Assembly: GCA_037128705.1 (NCBI GenBank)
Contig: JBAXVX010000003.1
Location: 147,273 to 211,272, forward strand
Source: CAIVAT01 sp037128705
Lineage (GTDB): Bacteria > Bacteroidota > Bacteroidia > Bacteroidales > FEN-979
Reading direction: 5' to 3'
DNA length: 64,000 bases
Under the pieces are notes generated by a model that was not told the DNA's origin, ran no database searches, and saw only the letters and a program-made list of their open reading frames with translations. Positions 16,900 to 25,037 of the stretch are shown here, one piece after another; the stretch's first letter is position 1; every line of letters starts with the position of its first letter. The translations under genes were made by a program, and so were the position numbers.

Positions 16900-19518
16900 T
16901 CATTTGATGATGGATATCTTTACATGATTTAACTGCTGATTACTGTCCCTGACCGTGGCAATATATATCCCGGCCGGAAATTCTGAGAGATCCATGCGGT
17001 AGGGATCAGAACCCATCGAAGCACTCCTTTGATGGTAAATTGTGCTTCCCATCATGTTCCGGATGACAATCTCTGAAGTTTTGCCTGTAGCATCACCATT
17101 TGCGAGATAGACGATTCCTGACGAAGGGTTTGGATAGACTGCCAGGGTGGAGGAGGCATCAGATTCTCCGATTCCCAGCGGATTTTTACTGATGTTGATC
17201 TCCAGCTGGTACATTCCTGTCTGGGCCAAAAAATTGGGATTCACACAGAAATACAGTTCACCCCCTTCAATGACATCAAATTTGGAGGAGTCTGAACTAT
17301 TGCAGGGCGAGATCCACACCGTATCTTTCTGCCGGGTATAACTCCAGTGACCATTTAGGGGGTGGGACCAGTTTGTGTCATACTCTGAATTTCCGAACAC
17401 AACCTTTACAGTATAGGAGTACTCCATGGGCAGGTCAATTTTATAAAAGTCTTTATCGTTCCCCACATGGCAATTGGCATTGTCCAGTTTTATTGTTGCC
17501 TTATTTCCCGAAAAAGAAAGAGGTAAGGAGGAGGAGGTTTCAATTGTGTTGTTAGGCTCATATTTGTCGGCCGCGAGCGGGATGGCATTGACCTGCACCT
17601 TTACCGGGTTTTGAAAGCCTGTAGAGCCTACCAGATCATATTCTGCTGTGCCCGAAGGTTTATACCACAGGGAGAGCAGATAGCTTCCGGCCGATACAGG
17701 GATCTTGCCCGTACTGAAAGTCAGCTCTCCTGACGAAGATCCTGCAGGGAGGTCGAAATTGCTCTTTAGAGCAAGAGACTGCAAATAATTTCCATCAATA
17801 TCATGAATCGCAAGGTTGAGCATACCGGAAAAACTCTGGCTTCCGATGTTCCTGATCTCCAGTTTCACAGTGGCAGCCTTGCCCTCTGTAAGGGGTGTAC
17901 CTGGAAGGATTGTCATCACGGAAGCCATTTCAAGAAGGTCGGGATTGATTACTTCCACCAATGGGAAGTTGACGTAGGTGAGTGTGTCATTTACTTCCAT
18001 CCAGTCGTCACCGGCAGCACTGTACATAAGGCCAATCATGTATTTTCCGGGAAGCATGTTTGTCAGGTCACTGTTTTTGAAGGTGAGATTGTCAAAGTTT
18101 TCCCCGGGCCTCATCGTAACAGGACTCATGATCTCAACAAAGCCAATATGCACCTGGTTGGTGTCGAAAATGGCTGCGCCAAGGCTCCCTTGAAAATCGG
18201 TCGTACCATTGTTACGGATGCCGGTCCTGATGGAGATAGAGTCTTGATAAAGAATGACAGATGAAACGAGTGCAGGGGCGCTGAGGTTCAGATTGAAATG
18301 CTTTCCCTGGCCTGGCAAGGGGCGGACCCCTTTGACAATTTCCTGCCCGCACCTAAAGTCATTCGTCCCAGGGTTAAGTTTATTGATCTCGAAGTAGCCG
18401 TCATCATCACCTCCCCATCCCCAGTTAAAATGGAACTTTCCGGAATTATCGTATCCGTCGCAAACAAACGCGTGGCCGCCCGCTCCAGTGACAGGCGAAA
18501 ATCCCGTATATATTACCGGAAGCCTGGCTTCTAGATCTTCTTTTAGAAGGATAGTCCATTCTTCATCGGTATAACCTATGCGACGAAGGCCTCTCAGGGA
18601 AGGGTCATAGCCAAAATAGGTCCGTAGGGCTTTAGCTACACATGGCTGGTTGTCATCAGCAATCACAGGGGCTGCGCTCCCTCCATCTTTAATTAGGCCG
18701 TATGTCATTTCCGCAGAAACACCACAATGATACATCAGGGTGGCAACAGCCTCTATTTGTTTTGTTCTGCTACTACCATCTAGCATGGACGGCATTGAAT
18801 CCCACTTATATTCGGTGGCACCAAAATCGGCAGACCTCATGCCATATTTTTTTGTTTGGTATTCAAAATACCCGGTCCCATACTTGGGATAATTGTGATA
18901 TTTCATCACCATGGCCATGGCCGTGGCAGCGCATCCTGTTACTGTACGCTCTTTTGCAGTTTCATCATAAGGACATTTATTTTCATATAAAGGAGTCTGG
19001 TTCCAGTGTGATTTGATCAGAGGTTCAACCGCTGTGCCACTCTTGTTCGGAAGTTTCGATCCGACCGTGTTAGCCTGGTATTCATCCCAGGCCGATTCAA
19101 TTTCAGGCGTGGCCCTGAGCTTTTGAACTATGGCATCTTTTATCTGCTCCTCATAGCCATCCAGCCAGAATGCTGCTCCCGGGGCTATGTTGGCGGGTGA
19201 AAAACTGCCTTCCATGGAATATGCCAAAACGGGTTTTACGATGTCGTCACCGGCAACGATGACGAAACCTTTAGTTCCTGCAAAGTTAAAAACGTAAAAG
19301 GCAGGGGCTGCCTTGGTTTTTGCATCCTGATCTGTTTTCAGATCGTTTGAAGTACAGACCAACACCGGTGTTGGCAAGGCCTTAAGCTGGTTTATGCCGA
19401 TCCGGCTGGCAAAGAAATTACCGGCGACTTTTCCGGCAGTACGCTCTTCAACCTGTTTTGCACTGGCGAGCCAGGATAAAGCTGTTGAGAGAAACAGGAA
19501 AATGAATAGTCTTTTCAT
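16900..19518 (-). CDS. Peptidase C10 (streptopain-type) with Spi propeptide and T9SS sorting domain
   Basis: An 872-residue secreted cysteine protease. The signal peptide (1-20) is followed by a Spi-like propeptide (about 22-130, with VFNFAGTKGFVIVAGDD) that normally blocks the active site. The papain-fold catalytic domain follows: nucleophile C196 in VTGCAATAMAM, H349 in GGHAFVCDGYD and the WGW aromatic block at 366-368. Two beta-sandwich CARDB-like regions fill about 400-700. The type A sorting domain starts LAVYPNPSSG and ends SIIK. The ATG at 19518 is preferred to a TTG two codons earlier. It lies 10 bases after the T9SS propeller gene upstream. It is related to SpeB, interpain and periodontain in family, and the substrate is unknown. 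Confidence 0.93.
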   Translation of the reverse strand: MKRLFIFLFLSTALSWLASAKQVEERTAGKVAGNFFASRIGINQLKALPTPVLVCTSNDLKTDQDAKTKAAPAFYVFNFAGTKGFVIVAGDDIVKPVLAYSMEGSFSPANIAPGAAFWLDGYEEQIKDAIVQKLRATPEIESAWDEYQANTVGSKLPNKSGTAVEPLIKSHWNQTPLYENKCPYDETAKERTVTGCAATAMAMVMKYHNYPKYGTGYFEYQTKKYGMRSADFGATEYKWDSMPSMLDGSSRTKQIEAVATLMYHCGVSAEMTYGLIKDGGSAAPVIADDNQPCVAKALRTYFGYDPSLRGLRRIGYTDEEWTILLKEDLEARLPVIYTGFSPVTGAGGHAFVCDGYDNSGKFHFNWGWGGDDDGYFEINKLNPGTNDFRCGQEIVKGVRPLPGQGKHFNLNLSAPALVSSVILYQDSISIRTGIRNNGTTDFQGSLGAAIFDTNQVHIGFVEIMSPVTMRPGENFDNLTFKNSDLTNMLPGKYMIGLMYSAAGDDWMEVNDTLTYVNFPLVEVINPDLLEMASVMTILPGTPLTEGKAATVKLEIRNIGSQSFSGMLNLAIHDIDGNYLQSLALKSNFDLPAGSSSGELTFSTGKIPVSAGSYLLSLWYKPSGTAEYDLVGSTGFQNPVKVQVNAIPLAADKYEPNNTIETSSSLPLSFSGNKATIKLDNANCHVGNDKDFYKIDLPMEYSYTVKVVFGNSEYDTNWSHPLNGHWSYTRQKDTVWISPCNSSDSSKFDVIEGGELYFCVNPNFLAQTGMYQLEINISKNPLGIGESDASSTLAVYPNPSSGIVYLANGDATGKTSEIVIRNMMGSTIYHQRSASMGSDPYRMDLSEFPAGIYIATVRDSNQQLNHVKISIIK

Positions 19519-19528
19519 AATCAATGAG

Positions 19529-22489
19529 TTATTTGGTTATCAATAAAGAATAGGATACTTTTTCACCGGATTTAAAATAGAAGGTGATGATGTAGTTCCC
19601 TTGCGGATTGGATGAAAGATTGATCGAAAACCGATTCCCCTCTGGTATTACAGAGGATTCATACACAGTTTTTCCCTGCATGTTGGTTGCGGTTATTCTT
19701 TGAAGATCACGGCCGGTTCCTTTATCCAGCCCTATTTCAACAATTCCTGTCGTCGGGTTCGGAAAAAGACGGATCCGGTTGTATTGCTTCTCATCAACAC
19801 CGATAGGATAACCGAACCTGGCGATCAGATTGCGATTTTCCTGGGCAATAAAAGTAAAAGATGCCGAGTCGGTTACCTTCACTCCGTTTTCAAACCATCC
19901 CTGGAATGAATGGCTTTTATTGGATGTGGCAGTCATGGTGACCCTGGCGCCCGCAGGATATGTCCCGGCTCCTGTGGCCACGCCGCCATTTTTGGGCATT
20001 TCAACATCATTCACCTTGTAATTTCCGGGAGCCACATACAGCTCCGATTCCCATATTCCACGTCCAAAGGTTGATGCACGGATCTTGCCTCCGGAGTATT
20101 CTATCTCGAGATCTGAAATCATGACAATCGGAAGGTTCTTGTTGAATGGAATCCAATTTGTCATGCCCGCATTTTTATAAAACACCCCGGCATCGGTTCC
20201 CACATATAATCCTTTGTTGGTCCCTTCTTCGTAAACAATGCAGTTGACAGGCAACTTGGGTAACGAATTTGTCGTGTCATAATTCTCCCAGTTTTTTCCG
20301 CCATTATAGGAGGCGAATACCTTGGCATTGTTATACCCGGAAAAAGTGATAAAAACAGTGTCGGAACCCCAGGGGGCTATTGCAATTCCTGTCACCATGA
20401 CATCTTTGACAAGCAGGGTGATCTCCTCCCATTTTTTCCATCCATCGGATGTTTTAAAAAGCTGAAATTTTCGCGCAGCAAACATCACATCCGGATTTTT
20501 CGACGAAATGCAGAGTGTGCGCAACAAGGTGTCATTATTACCCATATTGTTAGGCATGGTCGCAGTTACTTTATCCCATTTCGTACCACGATTTGTTGAT
20601 TTGTATATTTCACGGTATCCAAGGTAGAGGGTTTCAGATTCCCAGGGATGCATGATATAGGGGGTGAGCCATGCTCCGGAAAGCTGATTACCGGTCAAAT
20701 CTTTAATCGTTTTTGTGATGGTATCGCATTTTTGCCATCTGTTAAAAGTCCGGTAAATGAGCCCGTTTATATAGGCAGCATATTGTATTTGCGCGCTGTC
20801 AAAATCGATCATGCACTCCAAACCATCGCCCCCGATTTCAGGTGGAGCCTCCCACTTTCCGGGGGCGGTGCGAACTTGTGACCCATTGTCCTGGAATCCG
20901 GCGATCACCGCATCTTCTTCCAGCCAGGAGCATCCGAGCCGATAGACCTGTCCGATTTCCATTCCTGCGGTAATGTCTGTCCAGATAATTTTTTCATTTC
21001 TTGCATTGGCAAACATGACCCCTCCGTCATTGCATTCGAACACCGTATCGGGTGCCAGCGGATGAAAAGCCAGCCAATGTTTGTCGGCATGGGCCCGTTG
21101 GATGAATTTACCGGCAACTGAATCGGACCAATAATTGGCCAGGTCATATTCTTTTCCTCCATCTTTGCTTATATAGGTGTTTATACCTCCCAAAACCCGC
21201 TTACCGGGCTCAATAGGGCTGATGGCATAGGCGAGATCATAATCGCCTTGACCACCACATGGATTATCCCTCAGTTCGGGATCGTGGTAGGAGTGTAGGT
21301 AATTATTGCTACAGTTTTTATACAACTTGACCAGCGTGTCTGTCATTTTAAATACATTATCCTTTTCCTTAAAACGATATACTCCGGCCAAACCATTTTG
21401 ATCTGAAACACAAACGGCCTCCAGAAGTTCCCCGTTTAGTGGGCTTACAGCAAGTTTAATTCTGTTGACTTTTTCGAATTTCGTTACCGAATCCCATTTA
21501 TCACCTCCATTGTTTGACCGCCAGATCTGTGACCACCGGTTCTTTTTCGGGTCGTTGTTTAACTGTACTCTGGTTGCGGCATACATGATTTCAGGATTGG
21601 CCGGGTTGTAGACGATGTCGATGAAGTTGGCGCTGGTATCCCTGGCGGTCCAATTTAAACCTCCATCTGTGGTCTTGTAAATACCCTGACTGGTTGCCAC
21701 AACCAATGTATCGCATTTCACCGGGTGCATAACCAATTTTCCGATTAATTTCCCATCACTGAGCTCCCAGTTCAAACCGGTTTTTTTCCAGGTATCGCCG
21801 CCATCCGTCGACTTCAGTACCCCGATGCTTTTTGTATCCCCAACCGCTGTGTTATTCATCTCCCCAACGCTCCCGATGGCATCACCATCACCCGTGGCAA
21901 TGTACATGATAAGCGGTTTATCCTTGTTAATAGCAATATCACTGACCCCGAAAACCGGCTGATCATTCATTGTTGTCGTCCAGGTTTTCCCGAAATTGGT
22001 TGTTTTAAAAATGCCTCCGGCAGGCGTTCCAACCCAGAAGGTATTTTTATCCTTGGGGTGAAATGCAATACAGTTGATTCTTCCCAGCCCGGTGTATCGA
22101 TCTTTTGGTTTGTTTGGGCTCAGGGATTTCCAATTGCCTGTTGCATTGTCGGTCATGTGTTCTGCGGAGTATCGTTCCCACTCCTTTACAACCACATTGT
22201 TCGGAGGAAAGGTTCCGTCGGGGTTCACCCGTGGTTCCCAATACCATTCCCAGCGCTTGAAGGGTTTGTAGCCTGATCCTTTGGTGACCTTTCGGCCTTT
22301 CCAGTAATCGTTGAAACTTTTCTGGATCTGATGGAAATTCGCTTTTTCAGGTGTATCTGCGGCCCCGGAAGGTTCCTGGGCTGAAACTGAATGGATGCTG
22401 GTGTTCAGGCATATGAAGAGAACAATACAAAATGCAACTACCACGGATTTATTAAAACCCGGTGCTGCCGGAGAATATTTTTTATTCAT
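19529..22489 (-). CDS. T9SS-sorted Asp-box beta-propeller protein (paralogue of 11578-14508)
   Basis: A 986-residue exported protein, first gene of the export operon. The start at 22489 is chosen because MNKKYS begins a proper signal sequence (hydrophobic core about 15-30, ending SVSAQ); an upstream non-ATG start at 22546 would add 19 residues that fit no signal peptide. It shares with its paralogue the KGSGYKPFKRWEWYWE block, the GVSDIAI and GDTKSIGVLKS blade, Asp boxes (STDGGDTW, TTDGGLNW, SNNGGDKW, SYNGGKNW), the InlB-like FQGWFENGVK repeat and the C-terminal sorting domain (RLFPNPTTGIVEI to ITK). A tandem pair around a protease and a repeat protein suggests one extracellular assembly, which is an inference. 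Confidence 0.88.
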   Translation of the reverse strand: MNKKYSPAAPGFNKSVVVAFCIVLFICLNTSIHSVSAQEPSGAADTPEKANFHQIQKSFNDYWKGRKVTKGSGYKPFKRWEWYWEPRVNPDGTFPPNNVVVKEWERYSAEHMTDNATGNWKSLSPNKPKDRYTGLGRINCIAFHPKDKNTFWVGTPAGGIFKTTNFGKTWTTTMNDQPVFGVSDIAINKDKPLIMYIATGDGDAIGSVGEMNNTAVGDTKSIGVLKSTDGGDTWKKTGLNWELSDGKLIGKLVMHPVKCDTLVVATSQGIYKTTDGGLNWTARDTSANFIDIVYNPANPEIMYAATRVQLNNDPKKNRWSQIWRSNNGGDKWDSVTKFEKVNRIKLAVSPLNGELLEAVCVSDQNGLAGVYRFKEKDNVFKMTDTLVKLYKNCSNNYLHSYHDPELRDNPCGGQGDYDLAYAISPIEPGKRVLGGINTYISKDGGKEYDLANYWSDSVAGKFIQRAHADKHWLAFHPLAPDTVFECNDGGVMFANARNEKIIWTDITAGMEIGQVYRLGCSWLEEDAVIAGFQDNGSQVRTAPGKWEAPPEIGGDGLECMIDFDSAQIQYAAYINGLIYRTFNRWQKCDTITKTIKDLTGNQLSGAWLTPYIMHPWESETLYLGYREIYKSTNRGTKWDKVTATMPNNMGNNDTLLRTLCISSKNPDVMFAARKFQLFKTSDGWKKWEEITLLVKDVMVTGIAIAPWGSDTVFITFSGYNNAKVFASYNGGKNWENYDTTNSLPKLPVNCIVYEEGTNKGLYVGTDAGVFYKNAGMTNWIPFNKNLPIVMISDLEIEYSGGKIRASTFGRGIWESELYVAPGNYKVNDVEMPKNGGVATGAGTYPAGARVTMTATSNKSHSFQGWFENGVKVTDSASFTFIAQENRNLIARFGYPIGVDEKQYNRIRLFPNPTTGIVEIGLDKGTGRDLQRITATNMQGKTVYESSVIPEGNRFSINLSSNPQGNYIITFYFKSGEKVSYSLLITK

Positions 22490-22553
22490 AAATGGATTAG
22501 GTTTTTTGCCAGGTTTTTCACAAATCGTGCCATTGTTGTAAATCACATAATAT

Positions 22554-22582
22554 CAAATATATAAATATTTAATCTTAACAAC
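22554..22582 (-). promoter_or_regulatory. Promoter of the T9SS export operon
   Basis: On the minus strand a perfect TATATTTG box (plus coordinates 22554-22561) is preceded at 17 bases by GTTG (22579-22582). The spacing is two bases short of the usual 19. Transcription would start near 22548, about 59 bases before the ATG at 22489. This start supports the shorter protein at 22489. Confidence 0.55.
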
Positions 22583-22598
22583 ATTCTGTAAAAAAAAG

Positions 22599-22653
22599 TT
22601 ACGGAATCGTAGGGTGTATTACGAAATCGTAAGGTTTTATTACAAATACGGAA
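22599..22653. promoter_or_regulatory. Phased palindromes TACG-N4-CGTA, candidate operator
   Basis: TTACGGAATCGTAG at 22599-22612 and the perfect palindrome TTACGAAATCGTAA at 22619-22632 are exactly 20 bases apart. A degenerate third copy, TTACAAATACGG, begins at 22640, 21 bases on. Centres fall near -58, -78 and -99 of the minus-strand promoter, on one DNA face, as expected for an activator. The cognate protein is unknown. Confidence 0.55.
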
Positions 22654-22915
22654 GATTTTAATAGCGTAAGAAAAATGTATTTTCCGGTTAACATTCACAT
22701 CTGATAGTATTCACAGGAATACAGGCTATACAAAGGGCAGGCCGTAAACGGGAATCAATTGATATATTCCCTCGTCAAACCGCTACTGGCCTGAAAATGA
22801 AAGATAAAAAGGATAAAATTTTTTAAAGAAGAGGCTTTCAAGGAAAAGAGCTGGGGCCACAATAGGGGATATTCATGAAAAAAATCGCACAGTTACGCGA
22901 AAACGCGTGTATCAG

Positions 22916-22947
22916 TTGTCTTTATTATCCTGTTTTCCCTATCTTTG
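22916..22947 (+). promoter_or_regulatory. Promoter of the GH5 gene
   Basis: TATCTTTG at 22940-22947 matches the -7 consensus; TTG at 22916-22918 lies 21 bases upstream, slightly long. A start near 22953 gives a leader of about 40 bases and excludes the longer open frame beginning at 22945, so translation should start at 22993. Confidence 0.5.
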
Positions 22948-22992
22948 ATTGCAAATTCCCCGATCTTTCATTATTCCATCCTGAGGCTCATC

Positions 22993-24969
22993 ATGAAGAA
23001 ATTGCTACTTGTTTTTTTTTGTTGCATCCTATTGCCGGATACCAGGGCACAGATTCCCTTTCATCGTGGCGTCAACCTCACCGGGTGGTTCCAGGCAGAT
23101 AATGCACGGAAAATTCAATTCAGGAAGTTCTGCAAGAAAGACTTTGCTGATATTAAAAGTCTGGGGTGCGATGTAATAAGGCTTCCTGTAAACCTGCATG
23201 GTATGACTTCGGGGGCTCCGGATTACACCATCGATTCGTTATTAATTTCCATGCTCGATTCGGCCGTCGCATGGGCCGAAGAATTCCAGATTCATCTCAT
23301 CCTCGATAATCATTCATTTGATCCAGCTGTCAGTACCAGCCCGGATGTCGGACAGATCCTCACCAAAGTCTGGCCCCAGCTTGCAGATCATTATAAAAAC
23401 AGATCGGATTATCTCTCGTATGAGGTGCTGAACGAACCACACGGAATAACCAATCAACTGTGGGGAAGCATCCAGCAAGAGACGATTGATGCCATCCGAA
23501 GCAAAGATGCAAGGCATACCATCATTGTCGGACCTTCAGGATATAACAGTTACAATGATCTCGCCCAGATGCCTTTGTACACCGATGCAAATCTCATTTA
23601 TACATTTCATTTTTACGATCCGTTCCTGTTTACCCACCAGGGGGCCGGTTGGTCCAACCCGTCGATGGAGCCGCTGGCCGGTGTCCCATTTCCCTATGAT
23701 CCGGCCACAATGCCGGAATGCCCTCCTGACCTCCAGGGAACCTGGATAGAATCTGCTTTGAACAACTACTTTCTGGATGGAACAGTTGAAAAAGTAAAGT
23801 CGCTGATCGATGTTGCCGTGAACTTCAGGAATACACGCAATGTTCCGGTTTATTGCGGTGAATTTGGAGTGTATATTCCCAACAGTGACACGGCCGGCCG
23901 CGTAAACTGGTATCAGTCTGTCAGAACATACCTGGAAGAGAAAGGGATTCCCTGGACAACCTGGGACTACAAAGGTGGTTTTGGTCTCTTTGATAAAGGT
24001 TCCAATGAATTGTTTGATTACGATCTGAATGTTTCCTTGCTCGGTGCACTCGGATTCAATGTTCCTGAACAAAGAGTCTTTTCGATTTTGCCTGACAGCG
24101 TGGGATTCAGGATTTACGACGATTACATTGAACAGGGTATAAATGATGCCAGTTACTCCTCGTCAACCATCGATTTCTTCTCGACCCTGATGCCCGATAA
24201 CGACCGTTACTGCCTATATTGGACCGGAGGGCCGCAGTATACCGAAATCGTCCTCGATTTTGTCCCTGACAAAGACCTTTCCCGGCTTGTTGCTTCAAAC
24301 TATGCGCTGGATTTGCTGGTTAGGGGTAATGTGCCAGGAACCAAAATTGATCTGCGCTTTGTCGACACCAAAACCGCCGATCCTGCCGATCATCCATGGA
24401 GGATGAGGACGACGCTCACAGATGCTACATCTCCCTGGGATAAACGATGGCATCATCTGCATATCCCGCTGAAGGATTTTACCGAACACGGTTCGTGGGA
24501 TAACAACACCTGGTTCAACCCCGAAGGTAAATTCGACTGGTCGGCCATCGACCGCTTTGAGATCGTATCGGAATATGGTCCCCTGGATAATAAAGAGGTT
24601 TGGTTCGATAACCTGATCATCACGGACCAGGATACAGCCAATGTACTTCAGACAGGCACCTTGGGAATCAATGATCCCCTGGCCATCAATGACCAACCGG
24701 ACCTTATTGCAATCCCTAACCCGATGTGTGAATCAACAACCCTTTCATTCAAATTGGCCCGGGACGGTCAGGTCCGGCTATCGGTGTATAATATCAGCGG
24801 CCAGAAAATCGCCGATCTGTCAGACAGGTATATGATCAAAGGAACCCATTCCGTTCAGTGGAAGGGAAAAGATGATCGTGGAAACACACCTCCTTCAGGT
24901 ATTTATATCTGCAAATTATTTACCGATAATCTGGTAAAGTATAGTAAGGTGCTACAATTCTGCCCATAA
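22993..24969 (+). CDS. GH5 family glycoside hydrolase (endoglucanase-like) with galactose-binding-like module and C-terminal sorting domain
   Basis: A 658-residue secreted beta-glycanase. After the signal peptide (1-20, ending TRAQ) the GH5 barrel starts with FHRGVNLTGWF. The acid/base glutamate is E148 (VLNEPHG) and the nucleophile E290 (VYCGEFGVY); IHLILDNHSF and YTFHFYDPF are the usual flanking strands. Residues about 370-545 resemble a CBM11-like galactose-binding fold (LDLLVRGNVPGTKIDLRF, VWFDNLII). The C-terminus (VRLSVYNISGQKI to FCP) is a FlgD/type A sorting-like domain for T9SS export. The substrate is likely a beta-1,4-glucan or mannan, but the subfamily cannot be told. No polysaccharide-utilisation genes flank it. 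Confidence 0.9.
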   Translation: MKKLLLVFFCCILLPDTRAQIPFHRGVNLTGWFQADNARKIQFRKFCKKDFADIKSLGCDVIRLPVNLHGMTSGAPDYTIDSLLISMLDSAVAWAEEFQIHLILDNHSFDPAVSTSPDVGQILTKVWPQLADHYKNRSDYLSYEVLNEPHGITNQLWGSIQQETIDAIRSKDARHTIIVGPSGYNSYNDLAQMPLYTDANLIYTFHFYDPFLFTHQGAGWSNPSMEPLAGVPFPYDPATMPECPPDLQGTWIESALNNYFLDGTVEKVKSLIDVAVNFRNTRNVPVYCGEFGVYIPNSDTAGRVNWYQSVRTYLEEKGIPWTTWDYKGGFGLFDKGSNELFDYDLNVSLLGALGFNVPEQRVFSILPDSVGFRIYDDYIEQGINDASYSSSTIDFFSTLMPDNDRYCLYWTGGPQYTEIVLDFVPDKDLSRLVASNYALDLLVRGNVPGTKIDLRFVDTKTADPADHPWRMRTTLTDATSPWDKRWHHLHIPLKDFTEHGSWDNNTWFNPEGKFDWSAIDRFEIVSEYGPLDNKEVWFDNLIITDQDTANVLQTGTLGINDPLAINDQPDLIAIPNPMCESTTLSFKLARDGQVRLSVYNISGQKIADLSDRYMIKGTHSVQWKGKDDRGNTPPSGIYICKLFTDNLVKYSKVLQFCP

Positions 24970-24977
24970 CGAAAAAA

Positions 24978-24998
24978 GAAAATCGTAAATCGTAAATC
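24978..24998 (+). repeat. Heptamer array after the GH5 stop codon
   Basis: Three 7-base units (GAAAATC, GTAAATC, GTAAATC) begin eight bases after the GH5 stop. Each full unit contains TAA. The copy number is low, so this is a weak member of the group of 3'-end arrays in the window. Confidence 0.4.
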
Positions 24999-25037
24999 AC
25001 ACTACTTCTCCACTCTGAACGACGGCGGAACATACGC

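Larger units (their letters stand above)
22490..22992. other. 503-bp divergent regulatory region, no gene
   Basis: This is the longest gene-free stretch in the window, separating the minus-strand T9SS operon from the GH5 gene. It holds a minus-strand promoter (22554-22582), phased palindromes (22599-22653) and a plus-strand promoter (22916-22947). The middle, about 22660-22910, is AT-rich with no convincing open frame or structured RNA that I could recognise. Confidence 0.7.

Noticed and set aside
22875..23102. 75-codon open frame before the GH5 gene
   Set aside because: Overlaps the GH5 promoter and signal-peptide region in another frame; its translation shows no protein-like features.
23536..24072. 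178-codon minus-strand open frame
   Set aside because: Antisense to the GH5 catalytic domain, where catalytic residues confirm the plus strand as coding.
22993..24969. Polysaccharide utilisation locus around the GH5 enzyme
   Set aside because: No SusC/SusD homologues, transporters or further glycosidases flank it.
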